From NCBI GenBank assembly GCA_046155815.1, contig JBJXFY010000306.1:1-20734 (forward strand): DNA of 20,734 bases, written 5' to 3'. A model generated the notes under the pieces. It was not told the DNA's origin and made no database searches. It was given only the letters and a program-made list of their open reading frames with translations. The position numbers were made by a program, and so were the translations under genes. This document shows positions 6,901-18,199 of the stretch, piece by piece; position 1 is the first letter of the stretch; each line of letters opens with the position of its first letter. The DNA is from JBJXFY01 sp046155815 (lineage in GTDB: Bacteria > Verrucomicrobiota > Verrucomicrobiia > Limisphaerales > CAIMTB01).

Positions 6901-9900
6901 ACCGCCGCGCCGGCGGGCGCGCCGGCATCGAGGCTGTAGGTGAGCGCCTGCGGCGGCAGGTCAGGGTCGGAGCCCGTCGCCTTGAAGGTGAGCGTGGCGC
7001 CCTCGTTGACGCCGTGCGGCGTGGGCGCGGCGAGGGCCGGCTGGCGGTTCACCTCGCGCACCGTGACGGTGATGGTCTCGGCGTCGGTGCGGGCAGGGGT
7101 TCCGCTGTCCGTGACGCGCACGCTGAAGACGAACTCGCGCGGGCCGTCGGCCTCGGTCGTCGTCCACGCGAAGTCGCCGGTGGCCGCGTTGATCGTGGCC
7201 GCGGCGGGCGCGCCGACGAGGCTGAACGTCCGCGTCTGCCCCGCGTCGGGGTCGGTGGCCGTGGCCTTGAACGTGAGCGTCTCGCCCTCGTCCACGGCCC
7301 GGTTGCCGATGACGCCGAGCACGGGCGGCTGGTTCGCGCCGGCGGCGATGTTCGGCTGGCCGGGCGAGTACTGGGCGAAGGTGATGAACGGAGGCGCGCC
7401 GCCGTCGGGGAAACGGCCCTGGCCGACGTTGTTGGCCAGCGGGCCGAAGGTGAGCGTGTCCACGGGCGTCCCGTCGGGCGCGAAGAGGCCGAGCGCCTCG
7501 CCGGACCCGCTGAGCCGGAAGCTGACATGCAGGTGGCCGTTGGTGGTCTGGCCTTCCTGTTCATCTGCCCACACCAGCAGGTAGCCGCCAGGCGGGATCA
7601 CGGTGCCGTTCGGGATGACGAACTTGTCCGGCCGCGTCAGGTCGTCGGTCAGCGTGTAGGCGGAGAGGTCGGCGGCGGCGGGGCCGGCGTTGTACAGCTC
7701 GAACCAGTCGTCGAACTCGCCGCGGTTGTCCGGCACGGCGGCGGTGTTGCCGGGCATCCACTCGTTGATGAAGACCTGGAGGGCGGGGGCGGCGGGATTG
7801 TTCGCCACGCCGGGGGTCGGGGTGTGGAAGATCCGCCGCTCGCCGGGCGCGCCGTCGGGGAACAGGCCGCGCGCGAGGCCGGCGGGCTGGTCCTGCCAGG
7901 TGAGGTAGTCCAGCACCTCGGCCTTGCCGGCGTTGAGGCGGCTGAGTGCGACCACGCCGTTGGTCGGGTTCGGGCGGAAGTTTGCGTGCAGTTCCGTGGC
8001 GATGGACTCGCCCGGCTCGTTGTCGGCCCAGACGAGCAGGAAGCCTTTCGCCGGGATGCTCGCGCCGGCGGGGAACGGCCAGCGCGTGAGGTTGGTCAGG
8101 TTGTCCGAGAGATGGAGGCCGGCGAGATCCACGACATTCGTGCCGGCGTTGTGCAGCTCGAGCCACGGCTCGCGCTCGCCGAAGCGGTCGGCCGCGCCGG
8201 AGACGTTCTGCGGCAGCACCTCGTTGAGCCACAGCGGCGGGATGGCCGTGATCACGGCGCGGCCCGCATTCACCGCGCCGGGCGTGGCGCGGTTGACCGC
8301 GTTGGTGGCGGTGACGCCCCAGTTCAGGACGCGCCAGTTGTCCTGCGCCGGGTCAATCAACTGCAGCGACGGCCCGCGGCCGTTGGCGTCGGCGGGCCAC
8401 GGAAGCGCGCTGTCGTAGCGGACCTGGTCCACGACGAAATCCTGGTCCGGGGTCGCGCCGGGGCGGACGAGGCGGAGGCGCTCGCCGTCGTTCTGGAGCG
8501 AGCCGGGATACACGCCGACGGGGATGACGCCCGTGCCGTAGGCGGCGCGGAAGGCGTCCAGATCCTGGGCGATGACGAAGTAGCCGCCGCCGGCGAGGAC
8601 GCTGCCCGCCGGGAAGACGAAGCCCACGCCGTCGAGCCGCCAGTTCGAGAGGTCGAAGGGCGTGCCGGACTGGTTGTAGATTTCGATGAACGACGCGGCG
8701 GGCAGCGCGGCGTTGTACATGATCTCGTTGATGACGAGCGCCTCCCCGGCGGGCGGCGGGGCGCCGGTGTAGGTGACGTTGATCGTGTCCGTGCCGCCGG
8801 GGATGACGCCGCCGCGCAGGTCACGGGCGGTGACGGTGAGCGCGTTGGCGCCGGCCCGCAGCGGGTACGCGAGCGACCAGCTGCGGACGTTGCTCCAGGT
8901 GACGGGGTAGGCGATGCCGTTGACCTCGATGGTGGCGCCGGCCACCGGCGCGGTGCCGGTGAGCGTGACGACGCCGGAGCCGGTGCTGAAGTCCGCGCCG
9001 CCGTTGCTCGTGACGGCAAACGCGGCGGTGTCCTCGCTGGCCAGCCGTCCGGCGAGGTAGTTCCGGCGTGATTCGACCCAGGCCTTGATGGGGGCCGGCT
9101 CGATGAAGTTCGCGCCGTTGGCGCGCAGCGCGGCGTAACGGGCGTCGAGCACGGGACCGATGCGGTCGGCGCGGAGCGGGCCGTTGACCGCGTCCTGAAA
9201 CCCCCGCCAATACATGCGCCGGAAGGCGGGCGTGTTCCACAGCTTGGTGACGACGGGGTCGTTCGCGCCGAAGACATCGGTGGTGGGGCCGTCGCTGTTG
9301 GAGCCGAGGACGAAGTCAATGTCCCACGGGATCATGATGAACCGGCCGCCCACGGGCTTGTAGACGTAGGCGTTCTTGCCGCGGTTGTACCCGTAGGCGT
9401 CCCAGTTCCCGACGATGTGCTGGAGGGCGAAGTTGCGCATCCAGTCCTCCACGTCGGCGAGGGCCGAAAGCTGGTTCACGAGGCTCTGGCCGGACAGCGC
9501 GGCGGCGTTCACCACGTTGAGAAGGCTCGAGTAGTCGTTGGCCGAGTCCTGCACGGCGCGCTTGCGCCAGGCCCAGCGGTAGCGCGCCGGCTTCAGCGCG
9601 CCGCCGGCGGTGGTGAACCGCTCGAGCGTCGCGTCGCGCGAGAAGCCGAAGCTCGTGCCGTCGTCCTGGAACTCGAACCAGTCCTCGATCTTGTAAAGGT
9701 CGCCGTCCGGGCCGTCCGGATGCCAGCGGTCAGCGTAGTAGCCGTTGGGCTCCTCGGTGTCCTCGTAGAGGCCCTTGAGTGCGCCGTTTTCCCAGAACCA
9801 GACGTGGCGCCGGTGCAGGGTGGCGATGCCGAGCTGGCGGCCGATCCAGAACGCGGCCTGCTCGCGCTGGGCGGAGTTGTCGCTGCCCAGGTTGCCGACG

Positions 9901-12900
9901 GTGACCACCGCCACGTCACGCGCGCCGAGGAGGCGGTCGTCCGTGGGGAAGGCGAAGATGTAGTCGCCGCCCACGCTGCCGCCGTGCCACGGGGAGCCCT
10001 TGCCGCGCATCTCGGCGTTGTAGATCACACGGCTGTCGCCGTAGATGAACGTGCAGTCGAGGTTGTCGTTCGCGAGGCTCTCGCGGCTGCGGAGGAAGTC
10101 GTAGTCCGCCTGCCGCTGCCAGAAACGGTACTGGCCCACGTTGCCGGCGCGCTTCTCGTCGCCCCAGCGGATCAGCGCCTCCTTGGACGTGTCCGCGGGA
10201 AAGCGGGAGTTCGCGGGTGCGCCCGCGAGATCGGCGGCCTCGATGCGGAAGGCCCGCCGCGTGCCGGCGGTCTGGCCGGCGATCCGCGCCGTCCATATGC
10301 CGTCGCCGGCCACTTCGTCGCCGGCGGTGCCGTCATCGCGCATCGCCACGGTGCCGACGGTGCTGCCGGGGTCCGCCCGGTGACGGAGGTTCACGGTGCC
10401 AATGCCGTTCGGGTCCGTGAGGCGGGCTGTCACCAGCACCGCTTCGCCTCCGTTGGGTACCGGCGGGAAGTGGGTCACGTCGAAGATCGCCGGCCCGGCG
10501 TTGGCCACGGCGCGGCTGTTGCGTCCGCCGGGCGAGCCGAGGTTCCGCGGGATGTCCATGCGGCCGACGGCCTCGAGCCAGTTGCCGCGGAGGCGCAGCA
10601 TGAACTCGGGCCACCCGGCCACCCAGCGGACGCGCGCGCGCAGCGTGGCGTTCTGGTTGACCGTGAGCGCGGGGCTGACCGGTGTGCGGATGCGGTTCGA
10701 GCCGGTGTCGCCGCGGCCGGTGGCGCGCACGCGCAGCGCCCGGCCGCCGCCCTCGCCGGCCGCGGCGTCGAGCACGGTGGCGCGGTGGTTGCCCTGGATG
10801 GTCCAGCCGGTGAGGCCGCTCTCGAACCCCGCGTTGGCCACGCGGTTCGCGCCGTCGGTGGCGAACACCTCGACGTTGTCCACGAGGCATTCGCCCGGCC
10901 CCTGCAGGGACACTTGGAGCTGGGCGGGCGGAAAGGAGTCCGCGCCGTTGTCCAGCCGTCCGGTGAACTCGATCGTGCTCCACGCCGCCTTCTGCGATTC
11001 GTCGCTGTCAGCCCAGTTCGAGGGGCGCAGCGAGTCGGAGTTGGGGTCAGTCCGCTCGAGGCTCGAGCCGAGGCCCGCGCTCCATTTTCCCCACCGGCCG
11101 CCGTCGTCCCACGTCACTTCGTCCACGACGATGCGGATGCGGTTGGTGACGATGACGCTGAACTCGTTCGTCTCGATGATCGTGTCGGGCATGGCGAGCG
11201 CGAGGCGTTCGCCGGCGTTGGCCAGCGCGCCCGAGTAGCCGCCGAAGACGAGGTTGGTCGCGACCGATGGATGGTTCAGCAGCAACTGCGGCCGGCTCTT
11301 CGCCACGACGACGTAGCCGTTCGCCGGGATGCTCGCGCCGGCGGGGAAGGTGAAGTCCACCCCGTCGGTGAACGACCAGCCGGCGAGGCTGATCGCCGCG
11401 GCGGTGCGGTTGTGCAGCTCGATGAACTCGTCGTCGTCGCTGCCCGAGATCGGGTCGTACATCAGCTCGTTGATGACGACGTCGCTCACGCGGAAGGGCG
11501 CGTTCTCCGCGGCGGGCGTGGGGCCTTGCAGCCGCCGCCACTCGGGCGTGCCGTCGGGGTAGTGGCCGAGGGCGACGCCGTTTTCCTGGGCGTCGAAGTT
11601 CACGGCGTCGAGCACGCGCGTGAGGTTGGAGCTGAGCAGGAAGATCGTCTCGCCCGCCGCGCTGAGGCGGAAGCCGAGCTGGCCCTGGCCGAATGAAAGG
11701 AAGCTCCGCGGCCCGATCGTCGTGCCGTTGGCGATGCGGAAGCGGTTCGTGGAAGGATCGTCGGTGAGCACGCAGCCGGAGAGGTCCACCGCGGCGTTGC
11801 CGTGGTTGTACAGCTCGATGAAATCCACCTGGGGCTCGTCCGTGTGGGCGAGGATTTCATTCAGCATCACGCCGGCCTGCGGGTTGGCGCGCACGGCTTC
11901 CGGCCCGCCGGGCGAGCCGCCGGCGAGGTCGCTGGCCGCCCAGGCGCGCGGGTCGCCCTCGCCGTACGACGGCCGCGCGAGCACGAGCGAAGGTCCGCCG
12001 CCGTCCGCCGCTGCGGGCCACGCGCCCTTTGTGTCGTATTCGACCTCGAGCAGGATGGCGTCCTGCGGGTTCCGCAGCCGCACGGTGCCGCCGCTGTTCG
12101 GCAGGTTGTTCGTGTTCACGAACGGCCCGAGCACGCCCGTCAGGCCGTACACGGCCTGCAGGTCGGCGGGATTCCGGGCGATGACGGCGAAGCCGCCCGC
12201 CGGCAGCACGTAGCCGGCCGGAAACGTGAACTCCACGTCGCCCGAGATGCGGTGGCCGGTGAGTTCCTGGGGGATGAGGTCGGCGTTGTAGAGCTCGATG
12301 AACTCCGCGGTGCGGCCGTCCGCGCGCTCGCGCGGATGGTACATGACCTCGGAGATGACCAGCCCCGTCTGGCGGCTGGACGGTCCGAGCGTCTCCCCGC
12401 GCGGCACGTAGGGCGCGATCGTGCCGCCGCTCACCGCGCCGAAGTCGCGGAAGCGCGCCGTGGCGGCCTGCGCCGGGTCCGCGCTCGCGACCGCGTAGCC
12501 AAGGAGGATGGTGTTGGGCAGCGCCAGCGACGCCGTGCCGAGCTGCGTCCACGTCTGGCCGTCAAAGCTCGCGTAGCCGGTGAACGTGTTCCCGCTGCGC
12601 GCGAGGCGCAGCCACGTCTCGGGATAGTTGGCGGGGAACGAGCCGCTGCGTGTCGCGTTCGCGCCCGCCGTGGTGCGCGTGAGGAAGTGGCTCCCCACCG
12701 TGGCCGGCGTGGCCAGCGCCGCGGCGAAGCGGCTGCCCGCGTCGAGCGTCTCGCGCGCCATCAGGCCGGCTTTGGCGAAGGGGTTGGTGGGATCCAATGC
12801 GGCCACCCGCACGCGCACGTCGAAGTTGCCCGTGCGCGTCTGGTAGCCGAACTGGAAGGCGTCCGCCGCGCCGCCGAGGTCGCCGCCGCCGCGCACGTCC

Positions 12901-14099
12901 GTGCCGCCCGGTACGGCCGTCGTCGTGCCGGCCACCGGCGGGGATCCGACGTCCGCGGGTGCGAACTCGACCGCCGTGAAGCTGCGCTGCGAGTTCGCGA
13001 GGATCGTGTTCGGCGTCTGCGCGCTGTCGCGCACGTTGCTGACGGTGAGCGTGTAGGTCGTGCCGTAGGTGAACGCGGTAGTGGCGATCACGACGCTCGC
13101 GGCGTCCGGCCCGGGGGACACGCTCTGGACGCCCATGCCGCCGGACAGGGCGTAGTTGAGCCGGTTCGTCGCGCTGGCCGGCTCGACCGGCTCGGAGAAG
13201 GTCACGCGGAGCTGCGCGGGACCGATGTTCTGGAGCGCGGCGAGCGCGGGCCGCGTCACGTCGGGCGTGACGGTGAGCACGGCCTCGGCGCTGAGGGTGG
13301 AGCCGGCGGTGTTGGTGATGAAGACGCGGTAGCGGGCGCCGTGGTCCGCGAGGCTCACGGGCGAGAGCGTCAGCGCGGGGGCCGTGGCGCCCGGGAGGTT
13401 CGTGTTGTTCCGCCGCCACTGGTACGACGCAAGGGTGAAGGCGTTGAGCTCGACGCTGAAGCTGGCCGAGCCGCCCTCGACGGCGGTGGTGTTCGCGGGC
13501 GGCGTCCGGATCTGCGGCGGCGAGAAGGAGGTGCCCCAGGGCAGGAGGTTTGTCGCGACCATCGGCGCCTGGTCCGTGCCATCCGGCATCTGCCAGCGCA
13601 CGGCGAGGTTGTCGCCGCCGCCGCCCTCCTTCATCAGCGCGCTGATGTAGTAGGCCTTGCCGGCCTCAAGGCGGATGGGGGCGGACTGCTGGTTCGGTTC
13701 CCAGGTCCATTCGCGTGACGGGGTCCAGCCGTTGACGTTGGCGATGACGCGCGCGGTGGCGGGATTCTCGTTCGTGCCGAGATACAGGGCGCCGGCGTCA
13801 TCCGTCGCGATCCAGAACGTGTAGTTGCCCGTCTGCGGCGCGATGACGAAGCCGTGCATCCGCTGGCCATAGTCGTCGAGCACGTCGGTCGGGGACTCGA
13901 AGAAGTCCGTGACGTAGTTGGTGCTGGTCGGGTTGCCGGGGTAGCGGGGGCTGGAAGTCAGGTCGCCCAGGCTGGTGCCGCCGATGCCCTCGAAGACCTC
14001 GCGCAGGATCGAGCCGGCGCGAAGCTGCATGGCGGGCAGCAGGAAAAGACCGAGGGCGAGCGTGGCCAGGCCGCGTAAGCACGGGGACGAGTTGTTCAT
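3903..14099 (-). CDS. Giant secreted multidomain protein: PA14-like / Ig / 8 lamin-tail domains / CotH kinase / 6 cadherin-like repeats
   Basis: This is a 3398-residue single frame with no break. Approximate order: signal peptide 1-28 (MNNSSPCLRGLATLALGLFL..., cut after LRA); PA14-like 30-190; Ig-like 196-278; bacterial Ig (SbsA-type) 282-378; LamG/DUF1349-like 380-556; LTD1 579-735; LTD2 742-865; LTD3 872-1030; carbohydrate-binding-like 1035-1190; Ig-like 1205-1300; CotH kinase ~1310-1685; Ig-like 1692-1778; LTD4 1787-1945; LTD5 1955-2100; LTD6 2107-2250; four cadherin-like repeats 2256-2640; LTD7 2642-2775; galactose-binding-like 2795-2965; LTD8 2980-3125; two more cadherin-like repeats 3132-3320; and a C-terminal domain ending YFRVLTLP. 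The CotH core shows QHIVGNWDAYGYNRGKNAYV (Asp1567) and IPWDID (Asp1593/1595), the positions expected for catalytic and metal-binding Asp. CotH of Bacillus phosphorylates spore-coat proteins; here an extracellular role is inferred. No LPXTG, PEP-CTERM or transmembrane anchor is seen. The promoter probably lies in the 228 bp upstream. Confidence 0.92.
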   Translation of the reverse strand: MNNSSPCLRGLATLALGLFLLPAMQLRAGSILREVFEGIGGTSLGDLTSSPRYPGNPTSTNYVTDFFESPTDVLDDYGQRMHGFVIAPQTGNYTFWIATDDAGALYLGTNENPATARVIANVNGWTPSREWTWEPNQQSAPIRLEAGKAYYISALMKEGGGGDNLAVRWQMPDGTDQAPMVATNLLPWGTSFSPPQIRTPPANTTAVEGGSASFSVELNAFTLASYQWRRNNTNLPGATAPALTLSPVSLADHGARYRVFITNTAGSTLSAEAVLTVTPDVTRPALAALQNIGPAQLRVTFSEPVEPASATNRLNYALSGGMGVQSVSPGPDAASVVIATTAFTYGTTYTLTVSNVRDSAQTPNTILANSQRSFTAVEFAPADVGSPPVAGTTTAVPGGTDVRGGGDLGGAADAFQFGYQTRTGNFDVRVRVAALDPTNPFAKAGLMARETLDAGSRFAAALATPATVGSHFLTRTTAGANATRSGSFPANYPETWLRLARSGNTFTGYASFDGQTWTQLGTASLALPNTILLGYAVASADPAQAATARFRDFGAVSGGTIAPYVPRGETLGPSSRQTGLVISEVMYHPRERADGRTAEFIELYNADLIPQELTGHRISGDVEFTFPAGYVLPAGGFAVIARNPADLQAVYGLTGVLGPFVNTNNLPNSGGTVRLRNPQDAILLEVEYDTKGAWPAAADGGGPSLVLARPSYGEGDPRAWAASDLAGGSPGGPEAVRANPQAGVMLNEILAHTDEPQVDFIELYNHGNAAVDLSGCVLTDDPSTNRFRIANGTTIGPRSFLSFGQGQLGFRLSAAGETIFLLSSNLTRVLDAVNFDAQENGVALGHYPDGTPEWRRLQGPTPAAENAPFRVSDVVINELMYDPISGSDDDEFIELHNRTAAAISLAGWSFTDGVDFTFPAGASIPANGYVVVAKSRPQLLLNHPSVATNLVFGGYSGALANAGERLALAMPDTIIETNEFSVIVTNRIRIVVDEVTWDDGGRWGKWSAGLGSSLERTDPNSDSLRPSNWADSDESQKAAWSTIEFTGRLDNGADSFPPAQLQVSLQGPGECLVDNVEVFATDGANRVANAGFESGLTGWTIQGNHRATVLDAAAGEGGGRALRVRATGRGDTGSNRIRTPVSPALTVNQNATLRARVRWVAGWPEFMLRLRGNWLEAVGRMDIPRNLGSPGGRNSRAVANAGPAIFDVTHFPPVPNGGEAVLVTARLTDPNGIGTVNLRHRADPGSTVGTVAMRDDGTAGDEVAGDGIWTARIAGQTAGTRRAFRIEAADLAGAPANSRFPADTSKEALIRWGDEKRAGNVGQYRFWQRQADYDFLRSRESLANDNLDCTFIYGDSRVIYNAEMRGKGSPWHGGSVGGDYIFAFPTDDRLLGARDVAVVTVGNLGSDNSAQREQAAFWIGRQLGIATLHRRHVWFWENGALKGLYEDTEEPNGYYADRWHPDGPDGDLYKIEDWFEFQDDGTSFGFSRDATLERFTTAGGALKPARYRWAWRKRAVQDSANDYSSLLNVVNAAALSGQSLVNQLSALADVEDWMRNFALQHIVGNWDAYGYNRGKNAYVYKPVGGRFIMIPWDIDFVLGSNSDGPTTDVFGANDPVVTKLWNTPAFRRMYWRGFQDAVNGPLRADRIGPVLDARYAALRANGANFIEPAPIKAWVESRRNYLAGRLASEDTAAFAVTSNGGADFSTGSGVVTLTGTAPVAGATIEVNGIAYPVTWSNVRSWSLAYPLRAGANALTVTARDLRGGVIPGGTDTINVTYTGAPPPAGEALVINEIMYNAALPAASFIEIYNQSGTPFDLSNWRLDGVGFVFPAGSVLAGGGYFVIAQDLDAFRAAYGTGVIPVGVYPGSLQNDGERLRLVRPGATPDQDFVVDQVRYDSALPWPADANGRGPSLQLIDPAQDNWRVLNWGVTATNAVNRATPGAVNAGRAVITAIPPLWLNEVLPQNVSGAADRFGEREPWLELHNAGTNVVDLAGLHLSDNLTNLTRWPFPAGASIPAKGFLLVWADNEPGESIATELHANFRPNPTNGVVALSRLNAGKAEVLDYLTWQDQPAGLARGLFPDGAPGERRIFHTPTPGVANNPAAPALQVFINEWMPGNTAAVPDNRGEFDDWFELYNAGPAAADLSAYTLTDDLTRPDKFVIPNGTVIPPGGYLLVWADEQEGQTTNGHLHVSFRLSGSGEALGLFAPDGTPVDTLTFGPLANNVGQGRFPDGGAPPFITFAQYSPGQPNIAAGANQPPVLGVIGNRAVDEGETLTFKATATDPDAGQTRTFSLVGAPAAATINAATGDFAWTTTEADGPREFVFSVRVTDSGTPARTDAETITVTVREVNRQPALAAPTPHGVNEGATLTFKATGSDPDLPPQALTYSLDAGAPAGAAVDPVTGDVTWTPAEAQGPGSYTLRVRVTDNGVPALFAFTDVVVNVAEVDDAPVFDAVSLQTAEELAPFALKLVARDPDTPPKALTYSLDAGPSGLALNPATGDLTWTPTEAQGPGSYNVIARATEAGAGGLSGTRAFSIVVTERNTAPTLDAVPEFTVPDGTLVTFTNRAADVDLPAQKLAFTLDPGAPAGAAVDPQTGVFTWPVPVDAPAGTNTITVRVTDDALQPLSAAQTFRVIVRPAVRVVISEIMYHPAAANAEFIELANTSAGATWNLTFWRLTGGAEFAFPAGTTLPPGGFLVIARDLTAFRTAYGTNLPVVGPYTGALGRDGGLVRLVRPADAGEETVDEVAYGDRAPWPAAADGAGPSLQLMDPAQDNARPANWAAVAGAVTNPPVPVVSLTNFWRYSQAGAMPVGGWTNSAFNDTAWPQGRGLLHVEDAALPAPKNTALTIGRMTYYFRTKFTFNGSPDGAALVLSPIIDDGMVAYLNGREVFRLGMDATAAGYDAPANRTVPNAVIEGPFTVAVTNLVAGENTLAVEVHQVNAGSSDIVFGLAVDALETRRAAFTPGLANSVAAELDPVPALWINEVLPQNVAGATDNLGEREPWFELYNAADKPLPLDGLAFTDDLAQPAKWPVPAGNEVPARGFLRIWADGEPIENGPGHLHAGFRLAATSGQLALTRSTARGAEVLDHVAWTTPGTDVSWGCLPDGRPASRRTLSPTPGGANTATGDNRTPTITHPGDRTVDELAATAFDILAADPDVGQSLAWSLTPANLGAAVSTAGRFAWTPTEAQGPGVYAFTVTVQDNGSPALSTNAQFTVTVREANLPPTMAVIGDPTVAAGTPLVVNLIVTDPDLPAQALAFDFVGAVPAGTALDQANRRFTWTPAAAQAGEHTVTVRVTDNGAPARSASRTFRITVNPPTGPAPAVLGAPEMLPGGLVRLTWASEPGRRYRVEWRDALGSGAWTDAGVEVPSSGGTTLHAVPAGLAGTRYFRVLTLP
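5070..5161. repeat. Internal duplication in the giant gene, copy within LTD8
   Basis: This DNA segment (encoding NEVLPQNV...GEREPW-EL-NA on the minus strand) closely matches 8148-8241 within LTD5. They share stretches such as CACGGCTCGCGCTCGCCGA and ACGTTCTGCGGCAGCACCTC. The high nucleotide identity points to fairly recent duplication or gene conversion rather than only conserved protein structure. Confidence 0.7.
5772..5810. repeat. Internal duplication in the giant gene, copy near the end of LTD7
   Basis: It encodes the PSLQLMDPAQDN segment on the minus strand and matches 8338-8376 (end of LTD4) almost base for base; both contain ATCAACTGCAGCGACGG. Confidence 0.65.
8148..8241. repeat. Internal duplication in the giant gene, copy within LTD5
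   Basis: Partner of 5070-5161. It encodes NEVLPQNVSG and GEREPWLELHNAG in LTD5. Confidence 0.7.
8338..8376. repeat. Internal duplication in the giant gene, copy near the end of LTD4
   Basis: Partner of 5772-5810. It encodes PSLQLIDPAQDN in LTD4. Confidence 0.65.
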
Positions 14100-14164
14100 G
14101 ACGCTGAACCGACGCCCCCGCCGAGGAACCCACCCGGCCGAACCGCGCGGTTTCGGGCGCGACC

Positions 14165-14186
14165 GACGGCCTTGGAGACGGCCGTC
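14165..14186. repeat. Short inverted repeat in the leader of the giant gene
   Basis: GACGGCC (14165-14171) pairs with GGCCGTC (14180-14186) over an 8 nt loop, 66-87 nt upstream of the giant gene's ATG. It could be part of a dispersed repeat or a 5' UTR structure; it does not sequester the start codon. Confidence 0.35.
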
Positions 14187-14263
14187 CCGGCTGGATCAAG
14201 ACACGGCGGGAACGAGCGCGGCACAGTCCGCCAAGTCGCAAAAAAGACAAGGGGGTGACGGCT

Positions 14264-14283
14264 GGATGACAGAATTGTCATCC
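14264..14283. promoter_or_regulatory. Perfect 8 bp palindrome upstream of the giant gene
   Basis: GGATGACAGAATTGTCATCC is a perfect inverted repeat (GGATGACA/TGTCATCC, 4 nt spacer), about 165 nt before the giant gene's ATG and 45 nt after the PSD1 gene's stop. The dyad's size and AT-rich centre suit a dimeric regulator's operator. It could also be the stem of a terminator. No clear -35/-10 pair could be assigned; a T-run (CTTGTCTTTTTTGCG on the minus strand) follows about 14 nt later. Confidence 0.4.
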
Positions 14284-14299
14284 GCGCGAAAAACCGCGC
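14284..14299 (-). terminator. Weak terminator-like stem after the PSD1 gene
   Basis: On the minus strand GCGCG-GTTTTT-CGCGC forms a 5 bp GC stem, about 29 nt past the stop of the PSD1/DUF1553 gene and directly before the palindrome at 14264-14283. The T residues are in the loop rather than after the stem, so this is only suggestive. Confidence 0.3.
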
Positions 14300-14327
14300 C
14301 CTGGAGCCGATTCACCCGTCATTCCGA

Positions 14328-17930
<3,603 letters not shown>

Positions 17931-18046
17931 GGCTACGGACTGTGCCGCCCTTCGCGCGGTGGACAAGTGGGCGCGCCACCCAGTCCAAGACCGGGGGCGA
18001 TACCCCAAACGAACGGCTGGCGCGTTCCTGCGCATTTCCGGGAGAT

Positions 18047-18146
18047 GGCTCGGTTTGGATCTCCAGGCATGGCTTGGCGCGGATCTCGGTTCGACACAGC
18101 CATGCCGGGCGACGCTCGGCGCTCCGTCTGGCAGGCAAACCGAACC
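18047..18146. repeat. Nested ~100 bp inverted-repeat element in a divergent intergenic region
   Basis: The outer arms are GGCTCGGTTTG (18047-18057) and CAAACCGAACC (18136-18146), pairing at 10 of 11 positions. The inner arms are CCAGGCATGGCT (18063-18074) and AGCCATGCCGGG (18098-18109), pairing at 11 of 12 positions, with a perfect core of 9. The element lies between the PSD1 gene (minus) and the transferase-like gene (plus). It could be a miniature inverted-repeat element, a structured leader RNA, or a double operator site. Confidence 0.55.
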
Positions 18147-18199
18147 GCTCCTATTTCCGCCGTGCCCTGCACCGCGGTCTCGCCGATGCTCGCCGCGCG

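Noticed and set aside
4686..13718. Several plus-strand frames of 400-760 codons across the giant gene
   Set aside because: All are antisense to the continuous 3398-residue frame with recognisable domains. Their translations are low-complexity and show no family motifs.
17931..18035. 35-residue upstream extension of the PSD1 protein
   Set aside because: The signal peptide begins directly at ATG 17930. The extension is Arg-rich and reads through the intergenic region.
17942..18199. 86-codon upstream extension of the transferase-like frame
   Set aside because: It crosses the nested inverted repeat, has no family similarity, and would overlap the PSD1 promoter region.
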